From assembly GCA_023053685.1 (NCBI GenBank), contig JALIGW010000004.1, positions 83,882,154 through 83,946,153 on the forward strand: a DNA stretch of 64,000 nucleotides, in the 5' to 3' direction. Both the position numbers and the translations under genes were made by a program. The DNA comes from Diadophis punctatus similis. Taxonomy: Eukaryota; Chordata; Lepidosauria; Squamata; Dipsadidae. Below the pieces are notes generated by a model. That model searched no databases, was not told the DNA's origin, and saw only the letters and a list, made by a program, of their open reading frames with translations. Below, piece by piece: positions 20,156 through 32,362 of this stretch (position 1 is the stretch's first letter; the number at the start of each line of letters is the position of its first letter).

Positions 20156-20650
20156 CAGGTGGTCCTCGACTTACGACCGCAATGGAGCCCGGAATTTTTG
20201 TTGCTGAGGGAGACATTTGTTAAGTGAATTTTGTCCCATTTTAGCAATAGCACTTAGCAATAGCACTTAGCCTTATATACCGCTTCATAGTGCTTTACAG
20301 CCCTCTCTAAGCGGTTTACAGAGTCAGCATATTGCCCCCAACAATCTGGGTCCTCATTTTACCCACCTTGGAAGGATGGAAGGCTGAGACAACCTGGAGC
20401 CGGTGAGATTTGAACAGCTGAACTGCTGAACTAGCAGTAAGCTGGAGTAAGTTGCAGTGCTGCTTTTAACCACTGCGCCACCTCGGCTATTTTAGGACCT
20501 TTCTCTTGTTAAGTGAATCACTGCAGGTGTTAAGCTAGCAACACGGTTGTTAAGCGAATCGGGCTTCCCCGTTGACTTTGCTCATCATCAGAAAGTCGCA
20601 AAAGGGGATCACGTGACCCCAGGACGCTGCAACCGTCATACGTATGAGTC
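20156..20650 (+). mobile_element. CTCGACTTACGAC-family MITE split by a SINE
   Basis: Starts CAGGTGGTCCTCGACTTACG. The body (GTTAAGTGAATTTTGTCCC, then after the SINE GACCTTTCTCTTGTTAAGTG, GGGATCACGTGACCCC) matches the family. The right inverted end is missing beyond about 20650. The SINE at 20245-20488 is flanked by a 7-bp duplication. Confidence 0.8.
20245..20488 (-). mobile_element. tRNA-derived SINE inside MITE
   Basis: Same family as 15797-16023. Flanked by ATTTTAG at 20238-20244 and 20489-20495. Near its 3' end the AGCAATAGCACTT unit is present twice, a short tail repeat. Confidence 0.9.
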
Positions 20651-20930
20651 TGTTGAATTGACTGAAACGTTTTGTATTTCTTCTTCTTTTCTTTTCTTTT
20701 TCAAACAGTGACGTGTAGTAATCCATGGATTATCTTTGGCTGAACCTCAGATCAATGCATCTCTTTACTCAGAGATCTTTTTTCCAGAAACTCCTTACCA
20801 GTTAAAGCATTTCTCCTCTTCAGGACTGCAATTGTGATTTACATTCGTTGCGTTAAATCCCCCTGTTTACCTGGGGCTGCAGTTCCCTTGCCACCGTTAA
20901 CGTTTTCATCTAAGGCATAGGAAAAATACA
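20651..20930. other. No recognised feature
   Basis: About 280 bp, nothing recognised. Confidence 0.25.
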
Positions 20931-20932
20931 AT

Positions 20933-20987
<55 letters not shown>

Positions 20988-21001
20988 TTATTTATTTATT
21001 T

Positions 21002-21041
<40 letters not shown>

Positions 21042-21064
21042 TTATTTATTTATTTATTTATTTG
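20931..21064. repeat. (TTTA)n tail of LINE
   Basis: Nearly pure TTTA array with three TTTATTA interruptions, joined to the 3' end of the LINE on the minus strand at 21065-21757. Confidence 0.93.
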
Positions 21065-21757
21065 TCAAACATGTATAGTAGTAATTTGTATAAACATAAG
21101 TAAAAAGTAACAATAAAAGACGACAATAGGACAGTAGGACAGGGACGGTAGGCACGCTAGTGCGCTTATGTACGCCCCTTACAGACCTCTTAGAAACGAG
21201 GAGAGGTCGACTGTAGACAGTCTAAGGTTAAAGTTTTTGGGGTTTGGGGAAGAAACCACAGAGTCAGGTAGTGCATTCCAGGCATTGATCGCTCTGTTGC
21301 TGAAGTCGTATTTTCTGCAGTCGAGTTTGGAGCGCTTTACATTTAGTTTGAATCTATTACGTGCTAGTGTATTGTTGCGGTTGAAGCTGAAGTAGTCATT
21401 AACAGGAAGGACATTTTGGTATATGATTTTATGAACTACATTTAGATCAGATCGGAGGCGACGTAGTTGTAAATTGTCTAATCCCAATATTTCAAGTCTG
21501 GTGGAATAAGGCATTTTGTTGTGAGCGGAGGAGTGAAGGACTCTTCTTGTGAAATATTTCTGGACTCTCTCGATTGTATTTATGTCTGATATGCAGTGCG
21601 GGTTCCAGACAGGTGAGCTGTATTCCAGAATTGGTCTAACAAATGTTTTGTATGCTCTCGTTAGTAATGTAATGTTGCCAGAGAAGAAGCTACGCAAGAT
21701 TAGATTAACAACTCTTAGTGCCTTTTTGGCAATGTTGTTACAATGGGCTCTAGCACA
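21065..21757 (-). mobile_element. Jockey-group (CR1/L2-like) LINE, 3' end
   Basis: The minus strand has the C-terminal part of an ORF2 followed by a short 3' UTR and a (TAAA)n tail. Upstream translation reads LARAHCNNIAKKALRVVNLI before a shift or truncation. A second copy of the family is at 52545-53225. Confidence 0.88.
21179..21697 (-). pseudogene. LINE ORF2 C-terminal fragment
   Basis: A 172-residue frame. It contains LTRAYKTFVRPILEYSSPVW (thumb-like region of jockey-superclade RTs), IERVQKYFTRRV, LEILGLDNLQLRRLRSDLNV and the terminal AINAWNALPDSVV...LDLSSFL-type tail. The RT catalytic core is missing (5' truncation). The stop codon lies just before the 3' UTR. About 60% of the pairwise differences from the 52.5 kb copy appear silent by eye, but this was not counted formally. 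Confidence 0.85.
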
Positions 21758-23197
21758 ATGACTGGGCTTTTATCATTTTTGAAATTGCGATGTTCAGGAG
21801 GAGTCATGAATTGGCCTGCATTCTTCTTGACTTCTACCCCAAACCAATAAATGGGCTACTTTAAACATTTTTATATTCCTATTTTTATTGTAACATAAGA
21901 ATGATTTTATCGTAATAAATAATGATGTCCCAAATATGAATGAAGGCAAATATCCATCACCTCTCTCTTCTTTTCTTTGTTCTATGTTACTCTTTAAAAC
22001 ATTTTTTTACTTTAATGCAAGCTGCCCCGAGTACTCGTGGTATTGGACAGCCTGGGCTTTAGAAGATTAAATTTAATTAAAGAGTTGCCTTTAATTACTC
22101 CAAGAGATTTACACAAGTCTTTTTGTATTGATTCCTGCATATTTTTAGTGAATATAATGCTCCAATTAACACCAGAATGACTTCGCTATTCTTTGTTGCG
22201 TTTCCGTTCATTTCAGCTTGCGTGCAACTGTGTGCAATTGTGTAATTGTCATTGTTTCTTCCTAGAATGTCAGGATGCTGCATTCTTTGAATAACATAAA
22301 AAAGAGTTTGAATTCTCTAACTTTTCATATTCTGGTGGGAGGGACTCAGCAGTCTTAGCCAAAGTCAACACTCCAACTGCCAGGAAAGAAAAATATTAAC
22401 CTTTATCAATAATATCCTAAGTATCATTCCTTAAAATTCTGGAATGTTTTTATGGCCACTCAGCATTTTTCTCTGAGATTTTTCCCCTGCCTAAGAGTGT
22501 GATTTTTTTTTTGTTACTGGGCCCATAATTGTATTACTGTATGTATTATATATGTCTTTTTTTTCTTTTTGGGAGAAAAGAAGTCAAACCCTCTGAACAT
22601 TTAATCGTGATTTATTAAATGGACTCCAGATGTTCACACAACCTACTGAGCCAAGACTAAATAAACCATCTTATGTCACGGTCCTATGTTTGAGCTTGCA
22701 GGACAGAAAGCAAGGATGGTCAAAAACAAAACAAAACCACAAGCTACATTTTTATTTGAACCTTTGGCTCCTTTGAAATTTCAGGGCTGAGAGAGGGAGA
22801 GAGCATTTTTGGTAGACCGGTTTCAAAGAGGTGATAAACAGAAGGCAAGCTGTGCAACTGCAGTCTGTTTGGAGAATAAATCGTGAAGCCAGTTCTTCAT
22901 TGTAAAATATTAACCTCTTCTATCAAATATTCAAAAGCAGGAACAAGTGCACGAATAGTTGAACTGACTGCTTCCTAGGCAGAACAGCCAACTCTGAGGG
23001 GAAACCAAACTCATTTCTCTCAGATATTTTCCCCGGTTGCGTTTACCCCTGGCACAAAAATCCCCTAGTAAGGTCCGCCAGTCTCATATATATCTAATTT
23101 GCTTTCATCCTTCACCTTATCTCAAGCCAAAGAGTGAGATATGCTTCCATTTTAACTCTAGTAGTTGTATCCGGAAGCTGAGTCATGGGAACTATTC
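21758..23197. other. No recognised feature
   Basis: About 1.4 kb of AT-rich sequence without any repeat family I can name and without a supported gene. Confidence 0.3.
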
Positions 23198-23492
23198 CTT
23201 CTCCTCCTCCTCCTCCTCCTCCTCCTCCTCCTCCTCCTCTTCTTCTGCTTCTGCTTTTCCTCTTCCTCCTCCTCCTTCTTCTCCTTCTCCTCCTCCTCCT
23301 CCTCCACTTCCATTTTCACTTCCTCTACTTCTACTTCTACTTCTACTTCCACTTCCTCTACTTCTCCTCCTCCTCCTCCTCTTCTTCTCCTCCTCTTCTT
23401 CTCCTCCTCCTCCTCCCATTTCCACTTCCTCTACTTCTACTTCTACTTCTTCTACTTCTCTTCCTCTTCCTCCTCTCCTCCTCCTCCTCTAT
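23198..23492. repeat. Pyrimidine block (TCC)n/(TTC)n with ACTTCTACTTC runs
   Basis: About 295 bp. Perfect CTC-triplet runs alternate with CACTTCCTCTACTTCTACTT segments that occur at least three times (near 23312, 23345 and 23420). Low-complexity Ser/Leu/Pro frames here are not genes. Confidence 0.93.
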
Positions 23493-24285
23493 TCATTCCT
23501 TTCTTTCACTAAAGGAATTTATGCTCTGTCCTTCATATTTATTAACCTAGCCTTTTCAACAGATTCAAATACAAAGAAAAGTGAAGTTATAAGATGCTTT
23601 GAATTTTTTCCCTCTCGTGTTTGACTTTTTCCAAGTGCAAGTCAGCTCACAAATTCATAACAGTATTTAAATAAGATAAGATTAATGAGATAACATTCAA
23701 AGAATGTTATCTCATTAATCCTCACTGCAAGAAATGAGCAGATTGTGCATAGGTATTCAATATATTTATTGTGGTAGAACATATTAGTGGGTTTACATAT
23801 TTGATTCTATTTTAAAAGACAGAAACCAGTAGGGTTTACTTAATCGTATTCTGTCTTATAAATTCAGTAAATTCAAATAATAATATTTAGCATTTATGTA
23901 ACACTTTAGCCTTTGTTCAGAACATGCTCCAGACAATATTGCAATCCATACAAGAACCCCCTAAGTCCTTGGGTTTCCTTCACTGGTTTTCTACATTATT
24001 TATTTATTCATTCAATTTTAATATTTGATGATTTGTTTGCAATTCTTACATGGGAAACTCAAACACTTTTAATCTGTGGTCTGTAAACATTAGTAAGTAA
24101 GATCTCCCTCTGGATGTGTGGGGAGTTTATGACAGAGTCACCACCAAGCATGGGCACCAATAGTAGTAGACGTTATTCAAGGAAGGGTCTGCTCAATGCA
24201 GACGAAAACTGACCTTTCTGCTATTTTGGTCACAAAGCTTCTATCAAGAGAGCCTAAAATTGCATTTTTTTTTAAAAAAAAGATG
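23493..24285. other. No recognised feature except a short inverted repeat
   Basis: About 790 bp. At about 23684-23720 the sequence ATGAGATAACATTCA AAG AATGTTATCTCAT is an inverted repeat of 14 bp with a very short loop. Otherwise nothing is recognised. Confidence 0.4.
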
Positions 24286-25057
<772 letters not shown>

Positions 25058-25065
25058 GGTAGATA

Positions 25066-25296
25066 GCACTAACAATAGCATATACCGCTTCATAGTGCTT
25101 TTACAGCCCTCTCTAAGCGGTTTACAGAGTCAGCCTATTGCCCTCAACAATCTGGGTCCTCATTTTACCCACCTCGGAAGGATGGAAGGCTGAGTCAACC
25201 TTGAGCCTGGTGAAATTTGAACTGCGAACTGCAGCTAGCAGTTAGCTGAAGTAGCCTGCAGTGCTGCACTCTAACCACTGCGCCACCTCAGCTCGC
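25066..25296 (-). mobile_element. tRNA-derived SINE between GATA arrays
   Basis: Body ATACCGCTTCATAGTGC ... CCACTGCGCCACCTCAGCTC (reverse complement of head). GATA arrays lie on both sides, so the SINE either inserted into the array or seeded part of it. No short duplication can be assigned because the flanks are repetitive. Confidence 0.9.
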
Positions 25297-25298
25297 TA

Positions 25299-25440
<142 letters not shown>

Positions 25441-26010
25441 AGTTTTCCACCATATTTTATTTTTCCTTCATTGCATCTGGAGGACGACTCAAGAATTCAT
25501 GAGAAGCACAACCAAATCGAGAGGGTTATTTTAAACCCCATCTGTCCTAGGGAGCTAAGAGCATTGCTGCAATTAGCTTGACTTGGATTCTGCCGTTTGT
25601 CATCAGCCAAGGAAATGACAGTGCTTGAAAACTTGGCGCTCATCGTTGTTTTATTTATGAGCTGACCCTTTCAGCCAAACAATGGGCAATCTATATATAG
25701 ACTCAACGGACCATTGTTTAGAGTTGAAAGCTGCTTGCTTCACTGGTTTGCTGAACTCCTCCGTGATCTTGTAATCGCACTGTTAAAGTGGAAGGATCGG
25801 CCATGGGATATGACAACCAACATAGATTTCACAAACAGCCGAGGGTTGTTGCAAAAATATATAGATATATCTCCCCAGAAACTTGGTATTTTCTGTTCTT
25901 CCTCTCCTTCCTTTATATTAATCTCTGGGCTGCTGTTTTATGTCAGTGTTATGTTTGTAACATTCAAACTTTCTAATCATAATAGATGAAAATATATATA
26001 TTCTTATGAG
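25441..26010. other. Low-repeat stretch; candidate conserved non-coding DNA
   Basis: 25480-25720 has no repeat signature and includes GCTGCAATTAGCTTGACTTG and AACTTGGCGCTCATCGTTG, mixed-complexity words of the type seen in vertebrate conserved elements. No open frame with coding character beyond the short ones at 25714-25989. Confidence 0.3.
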
Positions 26011-26012
26011 TA

Positions 26013-26472
26013 CAGGAAACAGTCTTGGAAAAAGTGCAGAAAAGAGCAACAAGGATGATTAAAGGCTGGAGACTAGAACATGCTATGAAGAACGATTGCA
26101 AGATCTGGTATTGGCCAGTCTGGAGAAAAGAAGGACTAGGGGTGACATGATAGTAGTGTTTCAGTATTTGAGGGGCTGCTACAAAGAGGAGGGGGTCAAC
26201 TTATTTCCCAAAGCACCAGAAAGCAGGACAAGAAACAATGGATGGAAACTAATCAAGGAGAGAAGCAACATGGAATTAAGGAGAAACTTCCTAACAGTGA
26301 GGACAATTAATCAGTGGAATGAGTTGGCTCCAGAAGTTGTAGGTGCTCCATCACTGGAGGCTTTCAAGAAGAGATTGGTCAGTCACTTGTCTGAAATGGT
26401 ATTGGGTCTCCTGCTGGAGCAGGGGACTGGACTAGAAGACCTCCACAGTCCCTTCCAGCTCTATTCTGATTG
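26013..26472 (+). mobile_element. CR1 LINE, ~460 bp 3' end
   Basis: The plus strand encodes EKVQKRATRMIKGWR-type RT thumb sequence, then RRTRGDMIVVFQYLRGC, EGVNLFPKAPESRTRNNGWK, RRNFLTVRTINQWNELAPEVV and FKKRLVSHLSEMV, and ends with the 3' terminus. The longest frame (26096-26473, 125 residues) is one of the most intact CR1 tails in the window, but the RT core is absent. Confidence 0.93.
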
Positions 26473-27509
26473 ATGTCAGGGGTGAAGAATTGAGACCACA
26501 TATTAAGTTTCCAGTTAAGATGATTTATTGCTTATACATGAGAATCTAACCAACTAATGGTCGGCCCTTAATTGGAACTAGATAAGACTCAATGGAATTC
26601 AAGAGGGATTGGAATTGTGGGAATGTAAGGACTCTAGGCTAATGACTCCCTTGACTTTGATGCTAAGCTCTGCCACTCCTCCTCCTATACATGAGTTACA
26701 ATTCTGCCCCCCCCCGTAATGATTACGTAAATGTCTTTATTCGCTTGGTGTCCCTTGTATTCCATTATTCAGAAGTAGTTATCTTGCTAGGTTGTGTTGC
26801 ATCTGCCTTAGTTCCTCCCACTCAAAAGCCCCTACTTGCTTTTTCTGGTGCCCGCTGTGGAATTATCCCTCTTAGTCATAAAAACGAAGTCTTCGTTTCC
26901 ACATGTTCCTTTCCCTATTCTCAGCCCTGTGGTTCTGTGCAAAACATCTGTGTTTTTCAATAGTTTTGACAGACACTGAGTAATTAGCTATAAACCCATG
27001 CTCATTTTCTCCCATCACCCATGGACAGAGTCGAGCCGAAAAAAATATTGTGATATAAAGAAGAAGGAAGATCTCCTGCAAAGTTTCCATCACCAGAGGC
27101 TGCCATCGAAATACTACGGAGATTGGGATAAATTAGTCTTAATGACAGGCTTCCTTTCAGAGTTAAACACCTTAATTGCTGAACAAGATGGAGTATTTGA
27201 GAAAAGAATGACATCACTCAAATTAAATTCCACCTAAGTATATGATCTTTAGAAATGTTGGCTGTGTTTCTGGCAACGTCTCCAGAAATGCTTGCTCTCT
27301 ATCTCAGCAGCAGTGAGGGACTGCATGAGAGCATTTAAACAGAAACAAACAAAATGTTAAAAAGTGATGATATTTATGTCGTTCCTTACCAAGCACAGTT
27401 AAATTATATTAAACTAAAATATCTTTACGATCCCCAAGGCGTGTCATCACTTTTGAGCACCCCTAACGTGTGGAAATTTTAAAGTTGAAAAATTTGACAC
27501 GCCCTATCG
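26473..27509. other. No recognised feature
   Basis: About 1 kb. Short frames (26691-26963, 26998-27237) have no known motif; not supported as genes. Confidence 0.3.
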
Positions 27510-27516
27510 GGAACCC

Positions 27517-27876
27517 AAGGGACACGGTGGCTCAGTGGCTAAGACGCTGAGCTTGTCGATCGGAAGGTCGGCAGTTCAGCGGTTCGAATCCCTAGCGCCA
27601 CGTAACGGAGTGAGCTCCCGTTACTTGCCCCAGCTTCTGCCAACCTAGCAGTTCAAAAGCATGTAAAAAATGCAAGTAGAAAAATAGGGAACACCTTTGG
27701 TGGGAAGGTAACAGCGTTCCGTGCGCCTTCGGTGTTTAGTCATGCCGGCCACATGACCACGGAGACGTCTTCAGACAGCGCTGGCTCTTAGGCTTAGAAA
27801 CAGAGATGAGCACCGCCCCCTAGAGTCGGGAATGACAAGCACGCATGTGCGGGGGAATCTTTACCTTTTTTTACCA
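27517..27876 (+). mobile_element. Sauria-type tRNA SINE, full length
   Basis: tRNA-like head GGTGGCTCAGTGGCTAAGAC (A-box region) and GGTTCGAATCCCTAGCGCC (B box), a conserved middle, and tail ATCTTTACCTTTTTTTACC. Flanked by GGAACCC at 27510-27516 and 27877-27883. Confidence 0.92.
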
Positions 27877-28139
27877 GGAACCCGTACAAATGATATGTGA
27901 AGTTAGCTAATAAAAAAATGAAAGGAATCCTTCATTTCTCTTCTGTTCTTTCCGATTGTCTCTTAAATCAGAGAGTGTGTTTGAGTTCTGGTTAGGGGCA
28001 AGTGTGAAAAACCCCATGTTGACTTTTAAAGTCACCTATTATTTTTGTGTCATAATATGGCAAGAGGCAGACTTTATATCATTTCAAGAATCAATGATAA
28101 ATATGGAAAAAACACATTATATCTTATGCTACATATTTT

Positions 28140-28566
28140 GACCGCTGCAAGATTAATATTTGCCCAAAAATGGAAAAATAAAGACATACTGTACCTACAG
28201 AGGAAGAAGTCTTAGATAAAATACTAACGTGTGCAGAGATGGATAGATTAACGCTGGAGTTGAAGGACAAATCGGATACAGAATGCTATGAAACCTGAGA
28301 CAAACTATATGAATGGTGGGAAAAAAGGAAAGCCAAGATTATGTAATAGTGGAAAGGTTGGAAAGATTTAGAAAGTGTATTAAAACTCGATTCTATATGA
28401 TAAGAAAAATGTTATAAAAAGAAATGACCAAATGTAAATAGGTAAACTGGATAATCCTTCAGGTACTCAATTTTATGTAATTTGGTCTTTGTTTTTGTCT
28501 TGTTGTTTGTACGTTTTGTTTTTAATTGTATCATAAATAAAAAAACTTTTTAATAATAAAAAAAGA
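28140..28566 (+). mobile_element. L1 LINE 3' end with 3' UTR
   Basis: Plus-strand translation gives ARLIFAQKWKNKDI, CAEMDRLTLELKDKSDTE and YEWWEKRKAK, the C-terminus of squamate L1 ORF2, also visible at 37087-37303. A stop interrupts it near 28299. An AT-rich 3' UTR follows and ends in AATAAATAAAAAAAC and an A-rich tail. Confidence 0.82.
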
Positions 28567-28675
28567 ATCAATGGTTGATGTAAGTTGCTAGAATTTACTA
28601 GTGGGGAAACAGCCCATGAAAAATCAATTTAGTTTTTCATTTTTGTGGCAGAAATCACCTACAATTTTGTTGCTT

Positions 28676-28734
28676 GAGCAGAGGTTGGACTAGAAGACCT
28701 CTAAGGTCCCTTCCAGCTCTGTTATTCTGTTACA
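28676..28734 (+). mobile_element. CR1 3'-terminal fragment
   Basis: GAGGTTGGACTAGAAGACC to TCTGTTATTCTGTTAC. It is followed directly by a second CR1 fragment (28735-28915) in the same orientation. Confidence 0.85.
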
Positions 28735-28915
28735 GTTAGAATAATTGATCAGTGGAACTGCTTGATTTAAACAGTTGTAGGTGCTCCATCACTGGAGGTT
28801 TTTAAAAATAGACTGGACAGCCACTTGTCTGGAATGGTATCTGGTCTCCTGCTTGAGCAAGGGGCTGGACTAGAAGACCTCCGAGGTCCCTTCCAACTCT
28901 GTTATTCTGTTATTT
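28735..28915 (+). mobile_element. CR1 LINE 3' end
   Basis: GTTAGAATAATTGATCAGTG through TCTGTTATTCTGTTAT. 5'-truncated, adjacent to another CR1 3' end. Confidence 0.9.
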
Positions 28916-29339
28916 ATCATGGTAGTCTGAGACAGCAGGGGAAAAACAAACCCTAAAAACAGGGATAAAGCTACTGAGATGGCACTTTAAAAATGGCTCA
29001 GTGAGCTAAACCAAGACCGTGTTTTTTGCATGAAAGATACTGAAATTGTGTTACTTTTTCCAAGTGTTATCTTGCTGTGGCTTGTTTCCCAGTGCTATTC
29101 CCACTGCTAATCAACATTCTGGTGTCTAAATGTTTTATGGCTGAGTGAACAGTTATTTTCCCTGGGTAAGCAAGATTGGGAAGAGGTAACCTGCTCGCCT
29201 TCTTTTTCTTCTTTGTTCCATCTGCACAAAGATATGTTAAGTAAAAACGAACAAACTTTAGTTATCTGACAGAACAGGATATGACTTTTATGAACATTAT
29301 CCCAGGTTGGGCTGTTGACAGATGCATGGCTACTTAAGT

Positions 29340-30070
29340 TAGAATAACCAAGTTGGAAGGGAACTTAGAGGTCTTCCAATCCAACCTCAAGCAGGAGACC
29401 TTATACCATTGCAGGCAAATGGTTGTCCAATTTCTTCTTTAAAACTTCCAGTGTTGGAGCATTCACAACTTCTGGAGGCAAGTCGTTCCACTGATTAATT
29501 GTTCTAACTGTCAGGAAATTTCTCCTTAGTTCTAAGTTGCTTCTCTCCTTGTTTAGTTTCCACCCGTTGCTTCTTGTTCTACCCTCAGGTGCTTTGGAGA
29601 ATAGTTTGACTCCCTCTTCTATGTGGCAACCCCTGAGATATTGGAAGACTGCTATCATGTCTCCCTTAGTCCTTCTTTTCATTAAACTAGATTTCTGAGT
29701 GCTAGTTGTTCCATTGATTAGTTGTTCTGTCAGGAAATTTCTCCTTAGTTCTAAGTTGCTTCTCTCCTTGTTTAGTTTCCACCCATTGCTTCTTGTTCTA
29801 CCCTCAGGTGCTTTGGAGAATGGTTTGACTCCCTCTTCTTTGTGGCAACCCCTGAGATATTGGAAGACTGTTATCATGTCTCCCCTAGTCCTTCTTTTCA
29901 TTAAACTAGACATGCCCAGTTCCTGCAACCGTTCTTCATATGTTTTAGCCTCCAATCATCCCCTAATCATCTTTGTTGCTCTTCTCTGCACTCTTTCTAG
30001 AATCTCAACAACCTTTTTACATCATGGCGACCAAAACTGGATGCAATATTCCAAGTGTGGCCTTACCAAG
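29340..30070 (-). mobile_element. CR1 LINE with internal ~220 bp tandem duplication
   Basis: The minus strand encodes two consecutive copies of KRRT(R/K)GDMI..FQYLRGCH through ERSNLELRRNFLT, the first preceded by YEERLQELGMSSLM. The DNA copies are about 29487-29690 and 29708-29908. The reading frame (29401-29955, 184 residues) stays open across the junction. The 3' terminus is at 29340-29395. Confidence 0.9.
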
Positions 30071-30390
30071 GCATGATAAAGTGGTTACTAAAACTTCATG
30101 TGATCTTGACTCTCTATCCCTCTGTTATTGTAAGAAGACTGTGATTTCGATTGTTGTTCTTCATCTATCTCTCCCATTGATTTTTCACTTCAAGGGTCAT
30201 ACCTGGAATTTCGAAATTTGTGCTCCCATCATTTTTGAGAATCTGAGGTTGGGGAACTCTTGCACCCCTACCCAGTTGCATCCCGCTGATCAACTTTGCA
30301 TTCTGTGGATAATCTTACCTTTTTTTTTAGTGCAAAATTTTACAGCATTCTGCACTTCATTCGGAATTCCGTTTATTTATATATCGTTGT
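30071..30390. other. No recognised feature
   Basis: About 320 bp, no family recognised. Confidence 0.25.
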
Positions 30391-30398
30391 GACCGCAT

Positions 30399-30634
30399 CA
30401 GTGGTGGGATTCAAATTTTTTAAATTACCGGTTCTGTGGGCGTGGTTTGGTGGGTGTGGCAGGGGAAGGATACTGCAAAATCCCCATTTCCTCCCGATCA
30501 GCTGGGACTCGGGAGGCAGAGAATAGATGGGGGCGGGGCAAGTCAGAGGTGGTATTTACCTGTTCTCCGAACTACTCAAAATGTCCGCTACCAGTTCTCC
30601 AGAACTGGTCAGAACCTGCTGAAACCCACCTCTG
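30399..30634 (+). mobile_element. hAT-type MITE, CAGTGGTGGGATTC family
   Basis: Starts CAGTGGTGGGATTC and ends ACCCACCTCTG. Flanked by GACCGCAT (30391-30398) and GACCACAT (30635-30642), an 8-bp duplication with one change. Confidence 0.9.
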
Positions 30635-30642
30635 GACCACAT

Positions 30643-31626
30643 TATATTTATTTGTATGGGGTTTTTTTCGTGAACATTTTAGCTCATGTTATTTCTGAAA
30701 ACAGGACGGAAATCTCTGAGTCCCATCTTTGTTAAGGACTAATCAATGCTGTCCCCTCGGCAGTAATTTTCTAGCATCCATTAAGCCTCGAGTTAATTGA
30801 AAAGTCTGTTCCATTCAGTTTTCACATCAATCAGTTTTTATATTTTTTTTGAAAAAATGCATAGAAATAAAAGCCACGTTTGTTTTAAATGCACTGTTTC
30901 CACAGAAAACACATTTTTGCCTATAATGCTTTAATCTGAAGTGGACATTTTATAAACATTTGGATAACTTATCTCCTCCTCCTTAGTCCTACCAGGCATT
31001 CAAAATCATATTTTGAATTGTGTGCTACTCCAACATATATAAATTGAGTTGTCCCTCCCCTCTCTCTCAAGTCATACAGAAATTTATTTCTCATCAACTT
31101 TAACTCTGCTATCTCCAAAGTTTATGTCTTATTTATGCTTTACTTAAATTCTACTTGAGCTCCAGAGAACGGAATCCAGGGAAAGGGTTTAAATAACGTT
31201 ATTTGCACTTATTTTTTATTTTCCATGAAAATAAAACAAAGGAAGCCTGAAGTATAAGGCATGTGGATTTAAAATTACAAATCATGAGGATTTATTTGAG
31301 GGTGAGATACTCAGTTTATGATTTCGTTCCAATTTAATGACTCCTTTCTAATCCCACAGGCGTATGGGGATGGTTTTAACATGATTTGTTAGTGCCTCAA
31401 CTAGAGAAAATAATAAGGATCTTTTTGTGGTTAACAATAAATTGTTATTGCAACTCTTCTGGAGTAGCCTTTCTGCAAATTCATTGTGTCTTTTAAATCC
31501 GTGTGTAATGTTTACATTCATTTAAACGTGGCATTTTGACTTCACAACTGATTTTCCCCTGAATAACAGTTATCTGATTTTGGATTCTTTCTTTGTGATA
31601 AATGCCACCAGAGATCACAGGATGTC
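30643..31626. other. Low-repeat stretch; candidate conserved non-coding DNA
   Basis: No transposon signature over about 980 bp. The segment 30735-30835 (CGGCAGTAATTTTCTAGCAT, CCTCGAGTTAATTGAAAAG) stands out as mixed-complexity and homeodomain-site rich. Confidence 0.28.
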
Positions 31627-31765
31627 CATGGTGTCTGTGTCTGTGTCTGTGTCTGTGTCTGTGTCTGTCTGTGTGTCTGTGTGTGTGTGTCTGTGTGTGT
31701 CTGTGTGTGTCTGTGTGTGTGTGTCTGTGTGTGTGTCTGTGTGTCTGTGTGTCTGTGTGTGTGTC
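31627..31765. repeat. (TG)n/(TCTG)n microsatellite
   Basis: TGTCTG and TGTGTG mixture over about 140 bp, with regular TCTG spacing in the first 45 bp. Cys/Val-rich frames here are artefacts. Confidence 0.95.
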
Positions 31766-31838
31766 TCAGAAAAGTGGAGATGGCAGCCATGACCAACGCA
31801 TGTAGAAACAAAAAATGTTTACATGGTTGCGTTTCATA

Positions 31839-31930
31839 CAGGTGGTCCTCGTTTAGTGACCATTCAAAGTTACAACGGCGCTGAAAAAGGGACTTCCGCA
31901 GTTTTAGAAGGGGCTTTCTCTGCTAAAACA
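31839..31930 (+). mobile_element. CTCGACTTACGAC-family MITE, right-end fragment
   Basis: CAGGTGGTCCTCGTTTAGTG then CCATTCAAAGTTACAACGGC, matching the start of the complement arm seen at 55713-55760. Only about 90 bp remain. Confidence 0.7.
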
Positions 31931-32109
31931 TTAGTTCAGCTAAGTTACAAGAACGCATCCAGTTGCGTAAATATACTTTTGCTTGCCAAAAGCGTTTGGA
32001 GATAGAGGTCACCTTGGCTCTCTTGGTAGAGAGTTCGAGCAATGCTTGAGGTGCTCCTTGTAGATCTGGTGATCTTCAGTGAGGATCTTCTCCAGATACA
32101 CTCAATATA

Positions 32110-32362
32110 GAAGAAGATAGCAGTTAACCAGTGGAACGGCTTTCCTTCAGAAGTTGTGGATGCTCCATCACTGGAGGCTTTTATGAAGAGACTGGACAGC
32201 CACTTATCTGAAATGATATTTATTTATTTTATTTTATTTAAATGGATTTATATGCCGCCCAACTCCCAGGGGACTCTTGCTTGAAGAGAGGGTCTCTTGC
32301 TTGAAGAGAGGGTTGGACTAGAAGACCTCCAAGGTCCCTTCCTACTCTGTTATTCTATGTTC
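32110..32362 (+). mobile_element. CR1 3' end with an L2 3' end inserted
   Basis: CR1 sequence (AGTTAACCAGTGGAACGGCT ... CTTATCTGAAATGATA) is interrupted at 32218-32277 by TTTATTT repeats plus the L2 3' terminus GCCGCCCAACTCCCAGGGGA. It resumes with CTTGAAGAGAGGGT, present twice in tandem, to TCTGTTATTCTATG. Confidence 0.85.

Noticed and set aside
26998..27237. 79-residue charged frame
   Set aside because: Begins in unique DNA with no recognisable domain; too short to separate from chance.
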